From Acanthosepion lycidas (taxonomy: Eukaryota; Mollusca; Cephalopoda; Sepiida; Sepiidae), in the NCBI GenBank assembly GCA_963932145.1, contig OZ010600.1:51714157-51778156 (forward strand): a DNA stretch of 64,000 nt, written 5' to 3'. Both the position numbers and the translations under genes were made by a program. The notes under the pieces are model-generated. The model had not been told where the DNA came from, ran no database searches, and saw only the letters and a list, made by a program, of their open reading frames with translations. Position 1 is the stretch's first letter. The number at the start of each line of letters is the position of its first letter. This document shows, one piece after another, positions 35,815 to 47,155 of the stretch.

Positions 35815-35965
35815 ACATTTGAAATGACTAAATGTAACCATAAGTTCTATGCTAACAGTTTCTCCTATTGCATTTTTCGCTTATGGAACTCTCTTCTGAC
35901 TTCTTGCTTTTCAGTCAACTTTGATCTTCTTGGCAGCAATGTCTCATCATTTTACAGCTGAAATT
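35815..35965 (+). mobile_element. LINE C-terminal fragment, family B, plus strand
   Basis: AACCATAAGTTCTATGCTAA, CTTATGGAACTCTCTTCTG and TTTTCAGTCAACTTTGATCT match 32295-32370. Short and decayed; it runs into a second LINE family at about 35965. Confidence 0.65.
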
Positions 35966-36185
35966 GCTACATGTCAATGCAGGCAAGCTAAAGAAGAGTG
36001 GCTAAACAAAAAGTGTGCAGAAATAGAGAGATTGAGTACCACCAACAAAGGAGATATGCACAAACAAATAAAGCAACTAACAGGACTGAAGACATACTTG
36101 TCAACAGGCTGTTTAAAATCAAAGGATGGAATGCTCATATTAGAGAAAGAAAAAATTCTTCAATGCTGGGATGAGAACTCTTCCA
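35966..36185 (+). mobile_element. LINE family C fragment, endonuclease-RT spacer, plus strand
   Basis: Reads CRQAKEEWLNKKCAEIE, MHKQIKQLTGLKT, LKSKDGMLILEKEKILQCWD. This matches the segment between endonuclease and reverse transcriptase of RTE-like elements (W...KC.EIE ... K.I...TG ... L.D..G.....E...RW.E). At about 36180 it abuts an oppositely oriented RT fragment of apparently the same kind of element. Confidence 0.72.
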
Positions 36186-36481
36186 CGACGAAAGAAAACA
36201 ACCACTGGCCTGATTCTGCTGCACACACTATTCAGTAGAATAAGGATGATGATTTTTGTTATATGGCTCATTAGGCTGATTGTTTGTAGGAGCTCACATT
36301 CATTTGCACCTGGTTTCTTAGGCAGTTCTATGAAGATAGATCTGCTGAGATCTTCCAGTATATTCTCACTGTTGTAGATTTCATTTATTATTTCTGTGAT
36401 CTTTTCTATGCCAAAGTCATTTAAGGCTGTCAGCATTTCCGTTACAATTCCGTCTGGCCCTTCTACTTTGTTTCTGTTCAA
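36186..36481 (-). mobile_element. LINE family C reverse-transcriptase N-terminal fragment, minus strand
   Basis: Minus-strand reading: NKVEGPDGIVTEMLTAL, EIINEIYNSENILEDLSRSI, FIELPKKPGANECELLQTIS and SHITKI. It is the start of an RTE-type reverse transcriptase domain (GPDGI..E.L; LPKKPGA.ECE..R.ISL.SH..KI). It is truncated at both ends. Confidence 0.8.
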
Positions 36482-36558
36482 TTTGGCCAGTGCAGCTTCT
36501 TATTTGATTTTCAGAATTTCATGTCCGTCGGTAGTTCTGTATATTTGCGTATCCTTTT

Positions 36559-36819
36559 CCACGTCACTCTTGTTTCCTAATCTAAAGTTAAATTAATATG
36601 GTGAAATCATTAGGTAGTATTCATATAAAATACAAATTTTATTGTAACCTAATTATGTACAATAATGAATCATATGCAATATAGGTGAACAATTCAACTA
36701 GAAAAATGAAACTCTATACACAATCTATCTAAATACAAATTAGAGACATGTCATAATAGATCTGTGGCGGACTTCACCACATTAATTTAACTTTAGATTA
36801 GGAAACAAGACTGACGCAG
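36559..36819. mobile_element. MITE-like inverted repeat, 49-base arms
   Basis: Left arm 36559-36608 (with CTTGTTTCCTAATCTAAAGT and TAAATTAATATGGTGAA) is repeated inverted at 36771-36819 (complement CTTGTTTCCTAATCTAAAGT, TAAATTAATGTGGTGAA), about 90 percent alike. The 162-base core is AT-rich and non-coding. It sits at the edge of the LINE fragment at 36186-36481. Confidence 0.82.
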
Positions 36820-37644
36820 AAAAGGATAAGCAAAAGACACCGTTACACATAAAATATGTATTTAACAAGATGTACAATATCAAACAATGATGTGAAAGAA
36901 AGCATGCATTTAAGTAAGAAAAGGTTGAATAAAACAAGAGTTGTCTCTCTTTAACTGTAATTTTAGTATTTCAAAGTTCACTGGAAGAATGTTTATGAGA
37001 GTTTCTTATAATGACTGTTCTCACAAGATTTTGCTGTGTAAGAAAAGATTATGTGAGAGTGTAAGGAATGTTCAGCATGTGAGTGGTGTTTGTGAGTGAG
37101 AAGGTTGGCACATAGTTTTAACTGTCGTGGATTCGTTTGGCAGCTGAATTCTCACTAATTTGCTAAGAAAAATTCTTGCTTATATAAGTGACTATAAGCT
37201 CCAGATCGCTGCACGGCAAAAGTTACTCTTTGCTGTCAATCTGATTGGTTGGCATTGACCAATCAGCAAGCAAGTTTTGAGGAGACTTAAGAAAGCTTCT
37301 GGGATCCGTTTCTCCCAAAAGTGCACAAAATTGACTAAATGAAAATAGAGTGATTACAAAATTGTCGCATTGCTGCGATTTGTAAATTATCTATAATAAC
37401 GTAGTGGTGACTAATTAACCAATGAATGCTTGATATTGTATGTGACTTTATTTGTGTATGTATATACGTATTTGCATGTAATATAGATCAGCGCAGATCT
37501 AAATCAACAATGTGTTATGGCAATTTTTAATCAACTTGAAGTTTTACTTGTTAAAAAGTTGAAGAATTTCAACATTATGGATAAAAAACTGTGAATTTTC
37601 TATAGTGTTTTTCAAGACTTAGCATGAAAAATTCACAGATTTGG

Positions 37645-37790
37645 AAAAAAAAAATCAAAATGATTTGGTTGTCCAAAAAACGTCCCAAATAATTTGTTTG
37701 TTCAAGAAAAAAGCCCAAAATGATTTGGTTGTCCGAAAAAAAGCCCAAAATGATTTGGTTGTCCGAAAAAAAGGCCAAAATAATGTCAGA
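37645..37790. repeat. 31-bp minisatellite, about 4.5 copies
   Basis: Units AAAATGATTTGGTTGTCCGA plus AAAAAAAGCCC with minor changes. A minus-strand frame over it encodes a short QIILGFF repeat with no other sign of a gene. Confidence 0.85.
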
Positions 37791-38230
37791 ATCTGTCAGT
37801 TCTGCATTGTTTAATTTGTAATGCATATAGATGTAGTTTTGAAAAAAGCAAATATTGATAATGATGAGGGTCACAAAGCATTGCCCCCCCCACTGGTCTG
37901 GGGTGGGGGGTCACAAGTAGTACATGTGGGCCATGAGCCAGATGATGGTCAGACCAAGAACTTTTCAGAAGAACCTCATGAAATAATAGTGAAAATGTTT
38001 TATAAATTTAAAAAAATTCTATTTTGTGAATAAAGTCACTAACCTCATAGTTCACAACCAAAGAATTGTCTAAGAAGACAATTCTTAGTCTAGTGAATTT
38101 GATATTCACTAGATGCCCTACCATTGTAACCTTGTGTCAGACTAAGCTAAACATGATAATTTTCCTCAGAATTAATGGTTATGATTTCATAAAGCTTCAA
38201 CTGAATTTTTTATCTTTTCCTTTATTTCAG

Positions 38231-38269
38231 GTAAAAATAAGAAATTGCATTTTCAAGCCAATTTTGAAG
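38231..38269 (+). CDS. Micro linker exon (39 bases)
   Basis: Thirty-nine bases between tatttcag and gtaagt, phase 1-1, reading KNKKLHFQANFE with the last codon completed as Gly by the next exon. It is the smallest exon proposed and lies 591 bases before the beta domain at 38861. Strong acceptor and donor and the correct phase support it; its short length makes chance plausible. Confidence 0.6.
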
Positions 38270-38514
38270 GTAAGTTTTTTTTTAATTATTTTCCCTTCAT
38301 CAAACCAGATATGTTAGCCTGCTTAGTGGCCGAGATAGTTGTGTATATGTTTACTGCTAGTTTACATTGGCCTGTGTTCAAATTCAAATCACAGCTATAG
38401 AAATGTTTTAAAAAAAGGAGAGGAATTTTTTTTTTTTCATTGTTGATATGTGCCCCTTTTTTGTGGTGAAAATAGAGAATTTGTACTTCAACGCAAATGA
38501 ACAGCTTTTAATAA

Positions 38515-38770
38515 CCAACCAACAATGATGTGAGAAAACAAGGTGATAAGGTGATAATGTGTTAAGGTGATAACACAATGTGATAAAACAAGCATGTGAT
38601 ATCAAGGAGGATATGATAAAAAAGGTGATTAAGTGGAAATGTGATAACACAATGTGATAAAACAAGCATGTGATATCAAGGAGGATATGATAAAAAAGGT
38701 GATTAAGTGGAAATGTGATAACGTAATAAAACAATATGATAAAACAAGGATTTGATATAAGCAACCAACA
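38515..38770. repeat. 74-bp tandem repeat before CBM14 exon 5
   Basis: Two full copies of a unit beginning GTGATAACACAATGTGATAA and containing CATGTGATATCAAGGAGGAT (38567-38640, 38641-38714), with partial copies on both sides. All are built from a shorter GTGATAA motif. Ends about 90 bases before the acceptor at 38860. Confidence 0.88.
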
Positions 38771-38860
38771 AGGATGTAAATATGAACCCCAAGATAAGGA
38801 TAAGGATAACGTTTCAGTCCCCAACATATCAAGCAATATTGGCTGTTTACTTCTTTCCAG

Positions 38861-39025
38861 GAAGCTGTGTTGGTGTCGATGATGGCCAGTATCCTTACCC
38901 TAATCAGTGTGCCATGTTCATCTTGTGTTTTAATCAAAAAGTCTTACTTGGAATTTGTCCTGGAGGAAGACTTTTTTCACCTGTGACCAAAATGTGCAGT
39001 GATCCTGCCAATGTGAATTGCAAAG
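38861..39025 (+). CDS. CBM14 domain exon 5, beta subtype
   Basis: A 165-base phase 1-1 exon after ctttccag, donor gtaagt. Segments CVGVDDGQYPYPNQC, MFILCFNQKVLLGIC and LFSPVTKMC carry the six cysteines at the usual spacing. It is the most divergent beta domain: the PHP found after Tyr in the other beta domains is PYP here, and its middle is more hydrophobic (VLLGI). A 74-base tandem repeat rich in GTGATAA lies about 100-300 bases before its acceptor. Confidence 0.93.
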
Positions 39026-39638
39026 GTAAGTAAGATTTAGATGCATGAATGTTGTAATAGATATCAGCGTGTAAAGGGAAATTGATGTTATAAGAAGCAT
39101 ATGAGTGTAAAGGAAAGAACAAATCAGGATTAAAGTTTCAAAAGCATGTACTGATCAATTTTCAGAAAATATACATAGTTGTGTGAAAAGGTGATAAAAT
39201 TGTTGATATAAGGTTCTTTAGTTGCTGTGGGTAATTTTTTTATTGGTAAGGCAGATAGTTGAAAGATATGTTGTGTTGGTTAACTGAGGTCATGGTGGTG
39301 ATGATAGAGAGGCCTGGAGTGGATTAGTGAAGCCATGTGGTAGCATGAGAGTGGTGACGTTGGTGGGGTTAACCCATCTGTCTTCAGGGTTGAAATTGAC
39401 ACTGGTGAGATGTGTGAATGGGCTAGTAGCTGTGTAATGAGGTTGAGGTATTGTGTTGAATTACCTGTTGTCAATGAGGAGTGCCAGATTTGGGAAGTCA
39501 AGTGAACTGATAACATTTCAGTATACTATCAAAAACTTTGGTCATTACAATATACTAAGAAAGAAAGTAAAATATCTTATAATTGTTTCTCATTGAACAA
39601 ATGAAGAATATATTTGTATTGTTATTAACTTGTTCCAG

Positions 39639-39716
39639 ATGAATCAACGAAGCCTGCAAAACCAAGCATTTCCGCTGATGAAAGAAATAGTTCTGTTGTT
39701 GTACCAAATTTGATAG
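39639..39716 (+). CDS. Polar linker exon
   Basis: Seventy-eight bases between ttgttccag and gtatgt, phase 1-1. It includes ESTKPAKPSISADERN and SSVVVPNLI. It is rich in Ser, Pro and Lys with no cysteine. It continues in frame to the linker at 40864; together they separate the beta domain at 38861 from the alpha domain at 44010. Confidence 0.78.
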
Positions 39717-40046
39717 GTATGTTCAGAATCAGATTTTGGTTTTTGCTTTGTACAAAAATGCAAATTACAATACTTCTGGCATCAAGATGCACCCCGATAG
39801 ACCCAGAAAAAAAGTAACCTTTGACCTATATGATAAAATGTAAATTTTCCAAACTTATTCCATGAAGAAAAATATATTTTTTATAATGCCAAGAAATGCA
39901 GTAAATACAGGGTGTTGACAAAGTTTTAAACAATTTCAAAAAGTCATCATGAAAGACTTAGAAATTTTTGTTGCATATTTATGTTATCATTAAAGTTCTT
40001 TTATAAATAGTTTTATTAATGGTTTTTATGTTTAAGACTGCAATTA

Positions 40047-40126
40047 TTAGGTTGGTGCAAAAATAATGTCATTTTCTCACATAGTAACATATGTGAGAAA
40101 ACGACATTATTTTTGCACCAACCTAA
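40047..40126. mobile_element. 80-bp palindromic mariner MITE, copy 2 (MADE1-like)
   Basis: Same element as 25749-25828 and almost identical, but its central bases (CACATAGTAACATATGTG) show it is in the opposite orientation. Flanked by TA on both sides. Confidence 0.92.
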
Positions 40127-40863
40127 TAAATAATTCCCAGAATTAAAGAATTGAATATTGCTTAGATGTGCTTCGTGCAACGAATGAGGTCTACATAGAA
40201 ATTTATTGACTATTTGTATATAAACTTCGCTATTTATTTCATATTATGTAAATATTTCAACAGTATCCAGCTGCTGTTTTAATTTTAATAAATTTTTCTA
40301 TTTGTCTAATGATTTATATTGGATACCCAGTATTTTAATTATTTTATTTCTTGTTGAAGTGTAAAATCAGTTTTATTGAATTTTTAGTATTTCTTTTACT
40401 TTAAATACCATGAATACTTTCACATCTCGAAAGATTTTGTAGTAGAGAACCAGACTAACACAAAAAGATATTGACTAGGGTGTGTTTGGTATTGGTAAGA
40501 GTTGTTCTCTTGAATAAATGACTTTGGAGAATGTAGTTTCACAACATAGATGGCATCACCGTTTAATGTGCATAGCAGTTGATGATCAATGAATCATAGC
40601 CGATCTGTAGCTGAAGCTGCAGTTATATAAGACTAACATTTTTTAGTGTCATGAGGTGAGTTGGTGCTGATGATTGGGAGAGTACAATAAAGATTTGTGA
40701 CTGTTCATTTTACAACACCTCAAATTTATGGCTACTCAGATTAATGATTGTTCCCTATACACTCTTAAAGAATTTAATTTCTGCTTATAGGTATATTTTA
40801 AAATAAAAAAATAAAAAACAGAAATTGTAATAAATTAAAAATAAACTCTATTCTTATTTTCAG

Positions 40864-40917
40864 GTTCTCCTAGACACTTTGACAAAATGGATTCTTCTGT
40901 GAAGTTAAATGATCAGA
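40864..40917 (+). CDS. Short linker exon before the second alpha domain
   Basis: Fifty-four bases between tattttcag and gtgagt, phase 1-1, reading SPRHFDKMDSSVKLNDQ. It is polar without cysteines. The junction to the exon at 44010 makes an AGT serine codon, the same junction codon as at the first alpha domain (exon 7572 to 9385), which fits block duplication of this part of the gene. Confidence 0.7.
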
Positions 40918-41504
40918 GTGAGTAGTAATAAATTTATACCAGATTGGTACGTATATCTACCAAGCAGGTATCAATATATCACTTAAAATGGTTTCAACAA
41001 AACAACACAGAACAAGAAGCTTATACTTAACAGATTTAAACTTTATGAAATATTTATTTTATAAAAGAATAAATGTTTGACTGTGAAAAGATGCATGCCT
41101 TTCATTAACAACAGAGTCCAAGTTAAAAAAATCCAAGCTTCCAAAGAAAAGTAAAACTTACTAACTAGCTGAAAAGGAGTGCTTCTAATTAGGTCTGTGA
41201 CCCTATGCAAATATGAAAAAAGAGATGAGTTTCTATTTAAAAGCATGATTCTCCAGAGGTGTCTGCCAGTTGCTGCTGCTATTACATATATCCTCAACAG
41301 TTGGTAATCTGTGTCATGTCTTAATTACTTATTGTATATATTTAAATAATATATATTTTATTTATCCTTTTATCACAACAATCTGGGTCAAAAGAATCTT
41401 CATTATTATTAGTTTTACTACCATTGCTTTTTATTAAAACAGTTTTGGTCAATACAATCACCATTATTACTATCATTGTATTATTTAGTTTTAATTTAAA
41501 ACAA

Positions 41505-42080
41505 CAAAATCAATAATAAGAAAAATTTAATAGAACAAAATAAATAATAATTTATTTAATAGAACAAAATAAATAATAATAATGAAAATTTATTTAATAG
41601 AACAAAAAATAATAAAAATTTTAATTAATATAACAAAATAATAATAATGAAAATTTATTTAATAGAACAAAAAATAATAAAAACTTTAATTAATATAACA
41701 AAATAATAATAATGAAAATTTATTTAATAGAACAAAAAATAATAAAAACTTTAATTAATATAACAAAATAATAATAATGAAAATTTATTCAATAGAACAA
41801 AAAATAATAAAAATTTTAATTAATATAACAAAATAATAATAATGAAAATTTATTTAATAGAACAAAAAATAATAAAAACTTTAATTAATATAACAAAATA
41901 ATAATAATGAAAATTTATTTAATAGAACAAAAAATAATAAAAACTTTTAATTAATATAACAAAATAATAATAATGAAAATGTATTTAATAGAACAAAAAA
42001 TAATAAAAATTTTAATTAATATAACAAAATAATAATAATGAAAATTTATTTAACAGAACAAAATAAAAAATAATAATTTA
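41505..42080. repeat. 67-bp AT-rich tandem repeat, about 8 copies
   Basis: Unit: TTAATAGAACAAAAAATAAT, AAAAACTTTAATTAATATAA, CAAAATAATAATAATG, AAAATTTATTT. Copies differ by a few bases; the first is shorter. Almost free of G and C. Confidence 0.93.
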
Positions 42081-42774
42081 AGACTTAATTTAATAGAACA
42101 ATTGTAGGATTGAGTTATTTGTACATAAGATATAAAACAAATCTTTCACATTTCTAAGTTGAAAAATGGGGGTTTATGTTAACCTCTGGTCTGCATTGAA
42201 GAACTAAAAATCCTAAAAAGAGTTTATTTTGTATTTAACCAATTTAGATTTCTTTTGGTGAAATTTTCAGTGCCAAAAACACTGGAATAGAGGTCTAGAT
42301 CATCATTTTTTGACAACTACAAAGAAAGTTATGTTGAAAACTAATATTTAGTGCCTGGCATCTGGTGTCAAAAGTGGATAAAGATCATTTAAACATATGA
42401 AAGGAATGGTGTACATTTTAAATATCTTCCTAGCAACAATCTTGTTACATTTTGCAGATTTAAATTGTTTTCATATTTGGGAACTTAGACTAAAAATGAG
42501 AAAAAAATTTTGTCTTGGTCATTTTTTGTTCATGTTATTTAAAATTAGGGGGTCAAAGAGAAAAAAAGTAGGCAAAATATGGGAAATAATTGTGTTAATT
42601 TGACTGAATTTTGTGTGGTTTGGGACTTCAAAATCCACTTGACTTGGGTCATTTTTTTAAAGTCTTAAGTTAAACTTTTCTGCAAATTATAATATTCATT
42701 CCAGATTCCAATGATTTTCCTAGCAAAAAGAGGCTGAAAAATCAACTATTTAAAAATGATCATCTTTTTTTTTC

Positions 42775-43395
42775 TTTTTTAAGGCATTTCACCCGAAGCA
42801 AGGCGGGAGTGCCACTAGCATGCAAGGGGGTTACAGAGGGTAGCGAACAAGAGTAAAGAGCCATGTTTGAGGAAAGGATACAGAGGAGGACAGGGAACAG
42901 GCTCAGTATGTCAGATGGCGATTGACATTACACTTGAATATTTGAGATTATAGTCATCAGGGAAGCAAGTAAGGAGAAGGGAGTTCCATAGACAGGAAGT
43001 GTGGGAAAACAAGCTGTTTGAGAAGATGGGACAGTTACGTTTAACCGTTTTGACTGTGAAAGGGTGAGTTAAATTCATGAAATCCGGGAACCAGCAACAG
43101 TAGCTCATTGGAACAGTTGCCGTGAAAATACTTGTAGAAGAGACAGAGGGAGGTCACAGCACATCAGTGGGATAGCAATTGTAGATTAGATGCCAAATCA
43201 AGACCTATCATCTTACATATTCGTCTCTGGATTTTGTCAAGGACCTCGAGACGTACAGTGGGAGCACCAGACCTTATATGACAGCAATATTCTATGCAAG
43301 AATGAATGGTTGATTTATAGATTTGAAGGGTGGACTCAGACAAGAAAAACTTTCTGGCACAACACAGAGAGCCAACTTTACTTAAAAAGGAAATG
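42775..43395 (-). pseudogene. LINE RT C-terminus and tail, family B, minus strand
   Basis: Complement reads YCCHIRSGAPTVRLEVLDKI near 43290-43225, then NSLFSHTSCLWNSLLLTCFP near 43010-42950, then the tail with GTAACCCCCTTGCATGCTAG and CCTTGCTTCGGGTGAAAT. Better preserved than most copies but truncated. Confidence 0.78.
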
Positions 43396-43409
43396 ATTAA
43401 TCATGTACA

Positions 43410-43850
43410 AGTCTTGATTAGTTTCAAACAATCATAACATGACAGATACTTTGAGTTAAGACAAAGTTAGATAAATTCAAAAATCCTGAGACTCTGAACT
43501 TTCAGACTAGATATAGCACATATCACTTAGGAAATGTACTAAAAATGCCAAATATTTGTTTGCAAGCCAACTGGGGAATTTATTTGTCATTGTGATGCTT
43601 TATTGAGTTGAGGAGGAATTTAATCTTAACATTAACCAAAAGGTTCATCAAATTCTTTTATGCCAGTTGACATATATGAGTTTTGATTAACTTGAAATGA
43701 TCATGACCTGACAAATACTTTGAGTTGGGACAAGGTAGGTAAATTCTAAAATCCTGACATTCTCAACTTTCAGACTAGATGTAGCACATATCACTTAGGA
43801 AATGTTTTAAAAATGCCAAATATCTGCTTGTGAGACCAGCATGCTGTGGC
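43410..43850. repeat. Tandem duplication, about 285-bp spacing
   Basis: GATACTTTGAGTTAAGACAA, AACTTTCAGACTAGATATAG and CACATATCACTTAGGAAATG at 43440-43560 recur at 43705-43825 with about 90 percent similarity. It ends about 160 bases before CBM14 exon 6. Confidence 0.85.
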
Positions 43851-44009
43851 TTCATTTCTAATTTCTGCTGTTTACTCACAGATGAAGTTTCACTGTTTGA
43901 GTAGCTACAATTTAAATTAACATGAAAGAAATACAAGAACAAAAATTTAAACTTTTTAAAGATTTAAGAGAAAAAATTTATTAATTCCTTTTTTTTTTAT
44001 TCCCAACAG

Positions 44010-44174
44010 GTCTTTGTCTTTTCAAAGAAGATGGCATGTACGAACATCCCTATCATTGCAACCTATTCCTTCAATGTAGTAACTGGCAAACATTCGTCAA
44101 AACATGTCCAGAGAAACTGAATTTCAATTCCAAGATTAACAGATGTGACTATCCACACAATGTAGTCTGTTCAG
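44010..44174 (+). CDS. CBM14 domain exon 6, alpha subtype
   Basis: A 165-base phase 1-1 exon after tcccaacag, donor gtaagg. Segments CLFKEDGMYEHPYHC, LFLQCSNWQTFVKTC, LNFNSKINRC and DYPHNVVC. Six cysteines with the common spacing. It shares KEDG, QC, WQTFVK and RCD with the first alpha domain at 9385 and is clearly unlike the five beta domains. Like that domain it is followed by a linker that ends KYPT(L/I)EG and then by a beta domain. Confidence 0.93.
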
Positions 44175-44856
44175 GTAAGGATTTTACAAATTTAATATAA
44201 ACACAGAGTTAATTTGCTTTAATTAAACAGATGCCTTGGTTAATCAAGGATGCATATAAATAAATGATTTAAAAATGTGCATCATCTGTTGTTAGTATGA
44301 AATGTGCATAGTAGGCATATGCAAGAAGCATATTGGTTATCAACATGGAAAATGAATTTGACAAGCAGAGTTCAAATCCTAGTCTCGTCTGTAGACTTTT
44401 GCACTAATACCCTTGAGAAATGTACCTGCGTGGGTAGAAAGAACTCTCAATTTAAACTTGTTAATAACTTTATTAATTACTAGCTGAATTACCTGCACCT
44501 TGCTATGCGTCACACATTTGTAAGAAAATGATGGTTGATTTTAAATCATTGTTATGATTTGTGGAGAAAAATGATGCATTTCAATATTACTCAATGTTCT
44601 TACCGATATGACCTCCATCTTCTGGCTTTCTCCTTCTATATTTTGGACAGGAGTCATTCCCTTGTTCAAATTTAAATTTAATTTCAACCAAAGGGAAAAA
44701 AATTTTCAGTAGGGGATTTGTGATGGGGGGAGCCCCTTTAATCAAAATGAAATATACTTACCCAAGTACCCTAGCTAAAGTAGTTTCAGAATACATATGG
44801 TTAAGGCATCTACCTCCCAAACCCTAGGAGGAGTTTGATAGCAAACAGACACTACA

Positions 44857-44861
<5 letters not shown>

Positions 44862-44901
<40 letters not shown>

Positions 44902-45012
44902 AGTATGTGTTGCAGTTCAATTTACATTACATGAATCCTTCATACAAAATTCATACAAAAAAAAATTAAAATCATTAACTTCTATATCTGTTTTTTGTAT
45001 GAATGATTCATG

Positions 45013-45073
<61 letters not shown>

Positions 45074-45100
45074 TAGATAGATAGATAGATAGATAGATTG
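44862..45100. repeat. (TA)n tracts and (GATA)n
   Basis: TA tracts at 44862-44899 and 45017-45071 flank 115 bases that contain an imperfect inverted repeat: CATGAATCCTTCATACAAAA and the complement of TTTTTTGTATGAATGATTCATG. GATA units follow to 45098. Confidence 0.88.
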
Positions 45101-45154
45101 GACAATTTTCATAAAACATGTTTTATTTTGAGCAGTATAATGGTAGATATACAG

Positions 45155-45445
45155 TACAGTTTTAAAATTCTATATAAACACCAGCATGGTCCACAAGTAT
45201 TTGTAATTGTCTGGGTATATCCTCGATCAACTTCATCAGGTCTTGTACCTTTTGCACATTTTCTTCAAATCTGGATGTTGAAGGATGACTGCTTCGGTGT
45301 GCATCTACCACAGATCCAATACTCATCAGCTTGAAATTCAAATTTCTGATGGTTTTAGTATCTACTGAAGCACAAGGTCCACAAACACTGCACCACCATT
45401 TCAGCATTTATGCCACAAACTATCACACACTTTATAACAGGGTAC
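45155..45445 (-). pseudogene. Mariner-like transposase N-terminal fragment
   Basis: Minus strand: MLKWWCSVCGPCASVDTKTI, then MSIGSVVDAHRSSHPSTSRF, EENVQKVQDLMKLIEDIPRQ. The segment GSV.D..RSGRPSTS.....V..V..L...DPR is the helix-turn-helix linker of mariner-type transposases. No catalytic domain and no intact start. Confidence 0.7.
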
Positions 45446-45949
45446 TAGCTGACCACACCCATACCATGTCAGGCATTTGACCATTCTAGGCCACACTTGT
45501 CACTCTGAAATAAAAACAGAAATTAGCAATGAAATCCTACCACTTTAGGGATCACAGTATATTTTGTTTCATGCAAATGTGGTGATATCAAAAGTAATGT
45601 TCAATATAGCATTTCTTTTCACCGACCCAATATAACTCCATTCCTTCTCCATCCTTCAAACTATATTCTAAATAGCAGGCTAGATTGAGCTCTGTAGCCT
45701 TGGATAGCAACCAGTCTAAGACAAAGATTACTTTGACTACAAAATTGTGCAGAGAGCAACAAGAAGCCTCTCTAATATATTTCCCAAGAAATCATGGCAA
45801 TTCATAAATATTAAAGAAAAAAACGCTGTAGAGAACAATGATAATGTATAATCCTGAAAATGGACATTTGAAAGAAAATCTATTGTAGGAAACAAACAGT
45901 TTTCCTGTTTAATTCGTTTCAAAAAGAAATTTTTAATATTAAATAAAAA

Positions 45950-46630
45950 ATACATAATATGGAAGAAAATATTAGATTAAAAATATTAAATAAAAAAAGA
46001 TACATTTTAAGGAGTGAACAGATTTTACTGTTTAATCAGTTAGGAAAAACAAATGCTAAGAGAGAAAATATGACAACAAAATCCAAAGGAATATTGAAAG
46101 ATGCCTTCCAAAATCTAAACAAAGTATTAAGAGACAGGAAAATTTTGTAAAAAACAAAGAAAAGTGTACTGAATTGTTATGTAATATCAGTCCTGCTATA
46201 TGCCAGTGAATATTGTGCAATAACATCACAGATGAAGAAGAAACTTGAGGCAACAGAAATGTGGTTTTACAAAAAGATTCTGAGAATAACATGGACTAAA
46301 CATGTGAGCAATGATGAAATTTGCTAGAAAATAGAAACAAAAAGGACACATATATGTAGCATCAGTAAAAAGTAGTTTATATTTCTAGAGCACATAATAA
46401 AGAAAGAGGGCTTAGAAAATTTGACACTCCCAGGACATATTGAAGGCAAGAGGGACAGAGGAAAACAATGCATAAACTACCTAATGAGCTTGTGGAAATG
46501 GTTAGCAGAAAAGGGATTAGGAGAGATGACCAAAAGACAAACTTTATTAAGAGCTACAAAGGACAGGAAATTGTGGAGAGCCATCATCACCTACATTCTG
46601 AAGGAACACAGCACATAGAAGAATTCTCTT
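45950..46630 (+). pseudogene. LINE family C C-terminal fragment, plus strand
   Basis: Pieces in order: GILKDAFQNLNKVLRD, YASEYCAITSQMKKKLEATE, MWFYKKILRITWTKHVSNDE, NLTLPGHIEGKRDRGKQCI, LMSLWKWLAEKGLGEMTKRQ, LLRATKDRKLWRAII. This is the conserved end of an RTE-like ORF2 (Y.SE.W........LEATEMWF.R..LRI.WT..VSN). One stop at 46150 and further frameshifts break it. Confidence 0.85.
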
Positions 46631-46899
46631 TAGAGGCAACATACAAACAAAAATCAAAGCCTATATGTAGCACACATAATGAACAACTCCAATTGCCTTC
46701 TTTCCCTTACACTGTAATCTGTCTGTATATTTTATTGTTTCCTGGTTCATCATATTGCATTTTAGATGGTTTGAACTTTTGCATATATTAAATAACACAA
46801 ATCTACCTATATTTTACACAAAAACATCTTTTTAGAAAAATCTGTTTCCTATTATAGATTTGAGGTCATACTGTACTATTGTTATTGTTATTTCTTATT

Positions 46900-47050
46900 G
46901 ACAAGTGTAGTTGAGCAAGTTGAACCTTGATGATTGACTACTTAGGAATAGCAGGTGCTGTAAGGTTGGATGTGAAGGGGAGGGTGTAATGAATAAAAAC
47001 AACTCATAATTTAAAATTGGGAGTTCTGAGTTTCAATTCAGCCATTTGTG
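46900..47050 (+). mobile_element. Composite 5S-tRNA SINE, copy 1 (degenerate)
   Basis: GACTACTTAGGAATAGCAGG and TGCTGTAAGG (46935-46968) match the 3' end of eukaryotic 5S rRNA. A tRNA-like head follows, with GGTGTAATGAATAAAAAC and a weak B box (GAGTTTCAATTCAGCC). Confidence 0.65.
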
Positions 47051-47054
47051 TGCC

Positions 47055-47155
47055 ATGCATGATACATGCTTAGGCAATCATGTATCGAAAGATACATGAC
47101 TGACGAGGCAGTTTTTTTTCTTGCAGTAGGTTACCATTTCTTTCTGCAGTAGGCA
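47055..47155 (-). mobile_element. SINE 3' body fragment, minus strand
   Basis: ATCATGTATCGAAAGATACA then TGACTGACGAGGCAG is the complement of the tail of the 34490 SINE. It lies head-to-head with the next copy. Confidence 0.65.
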
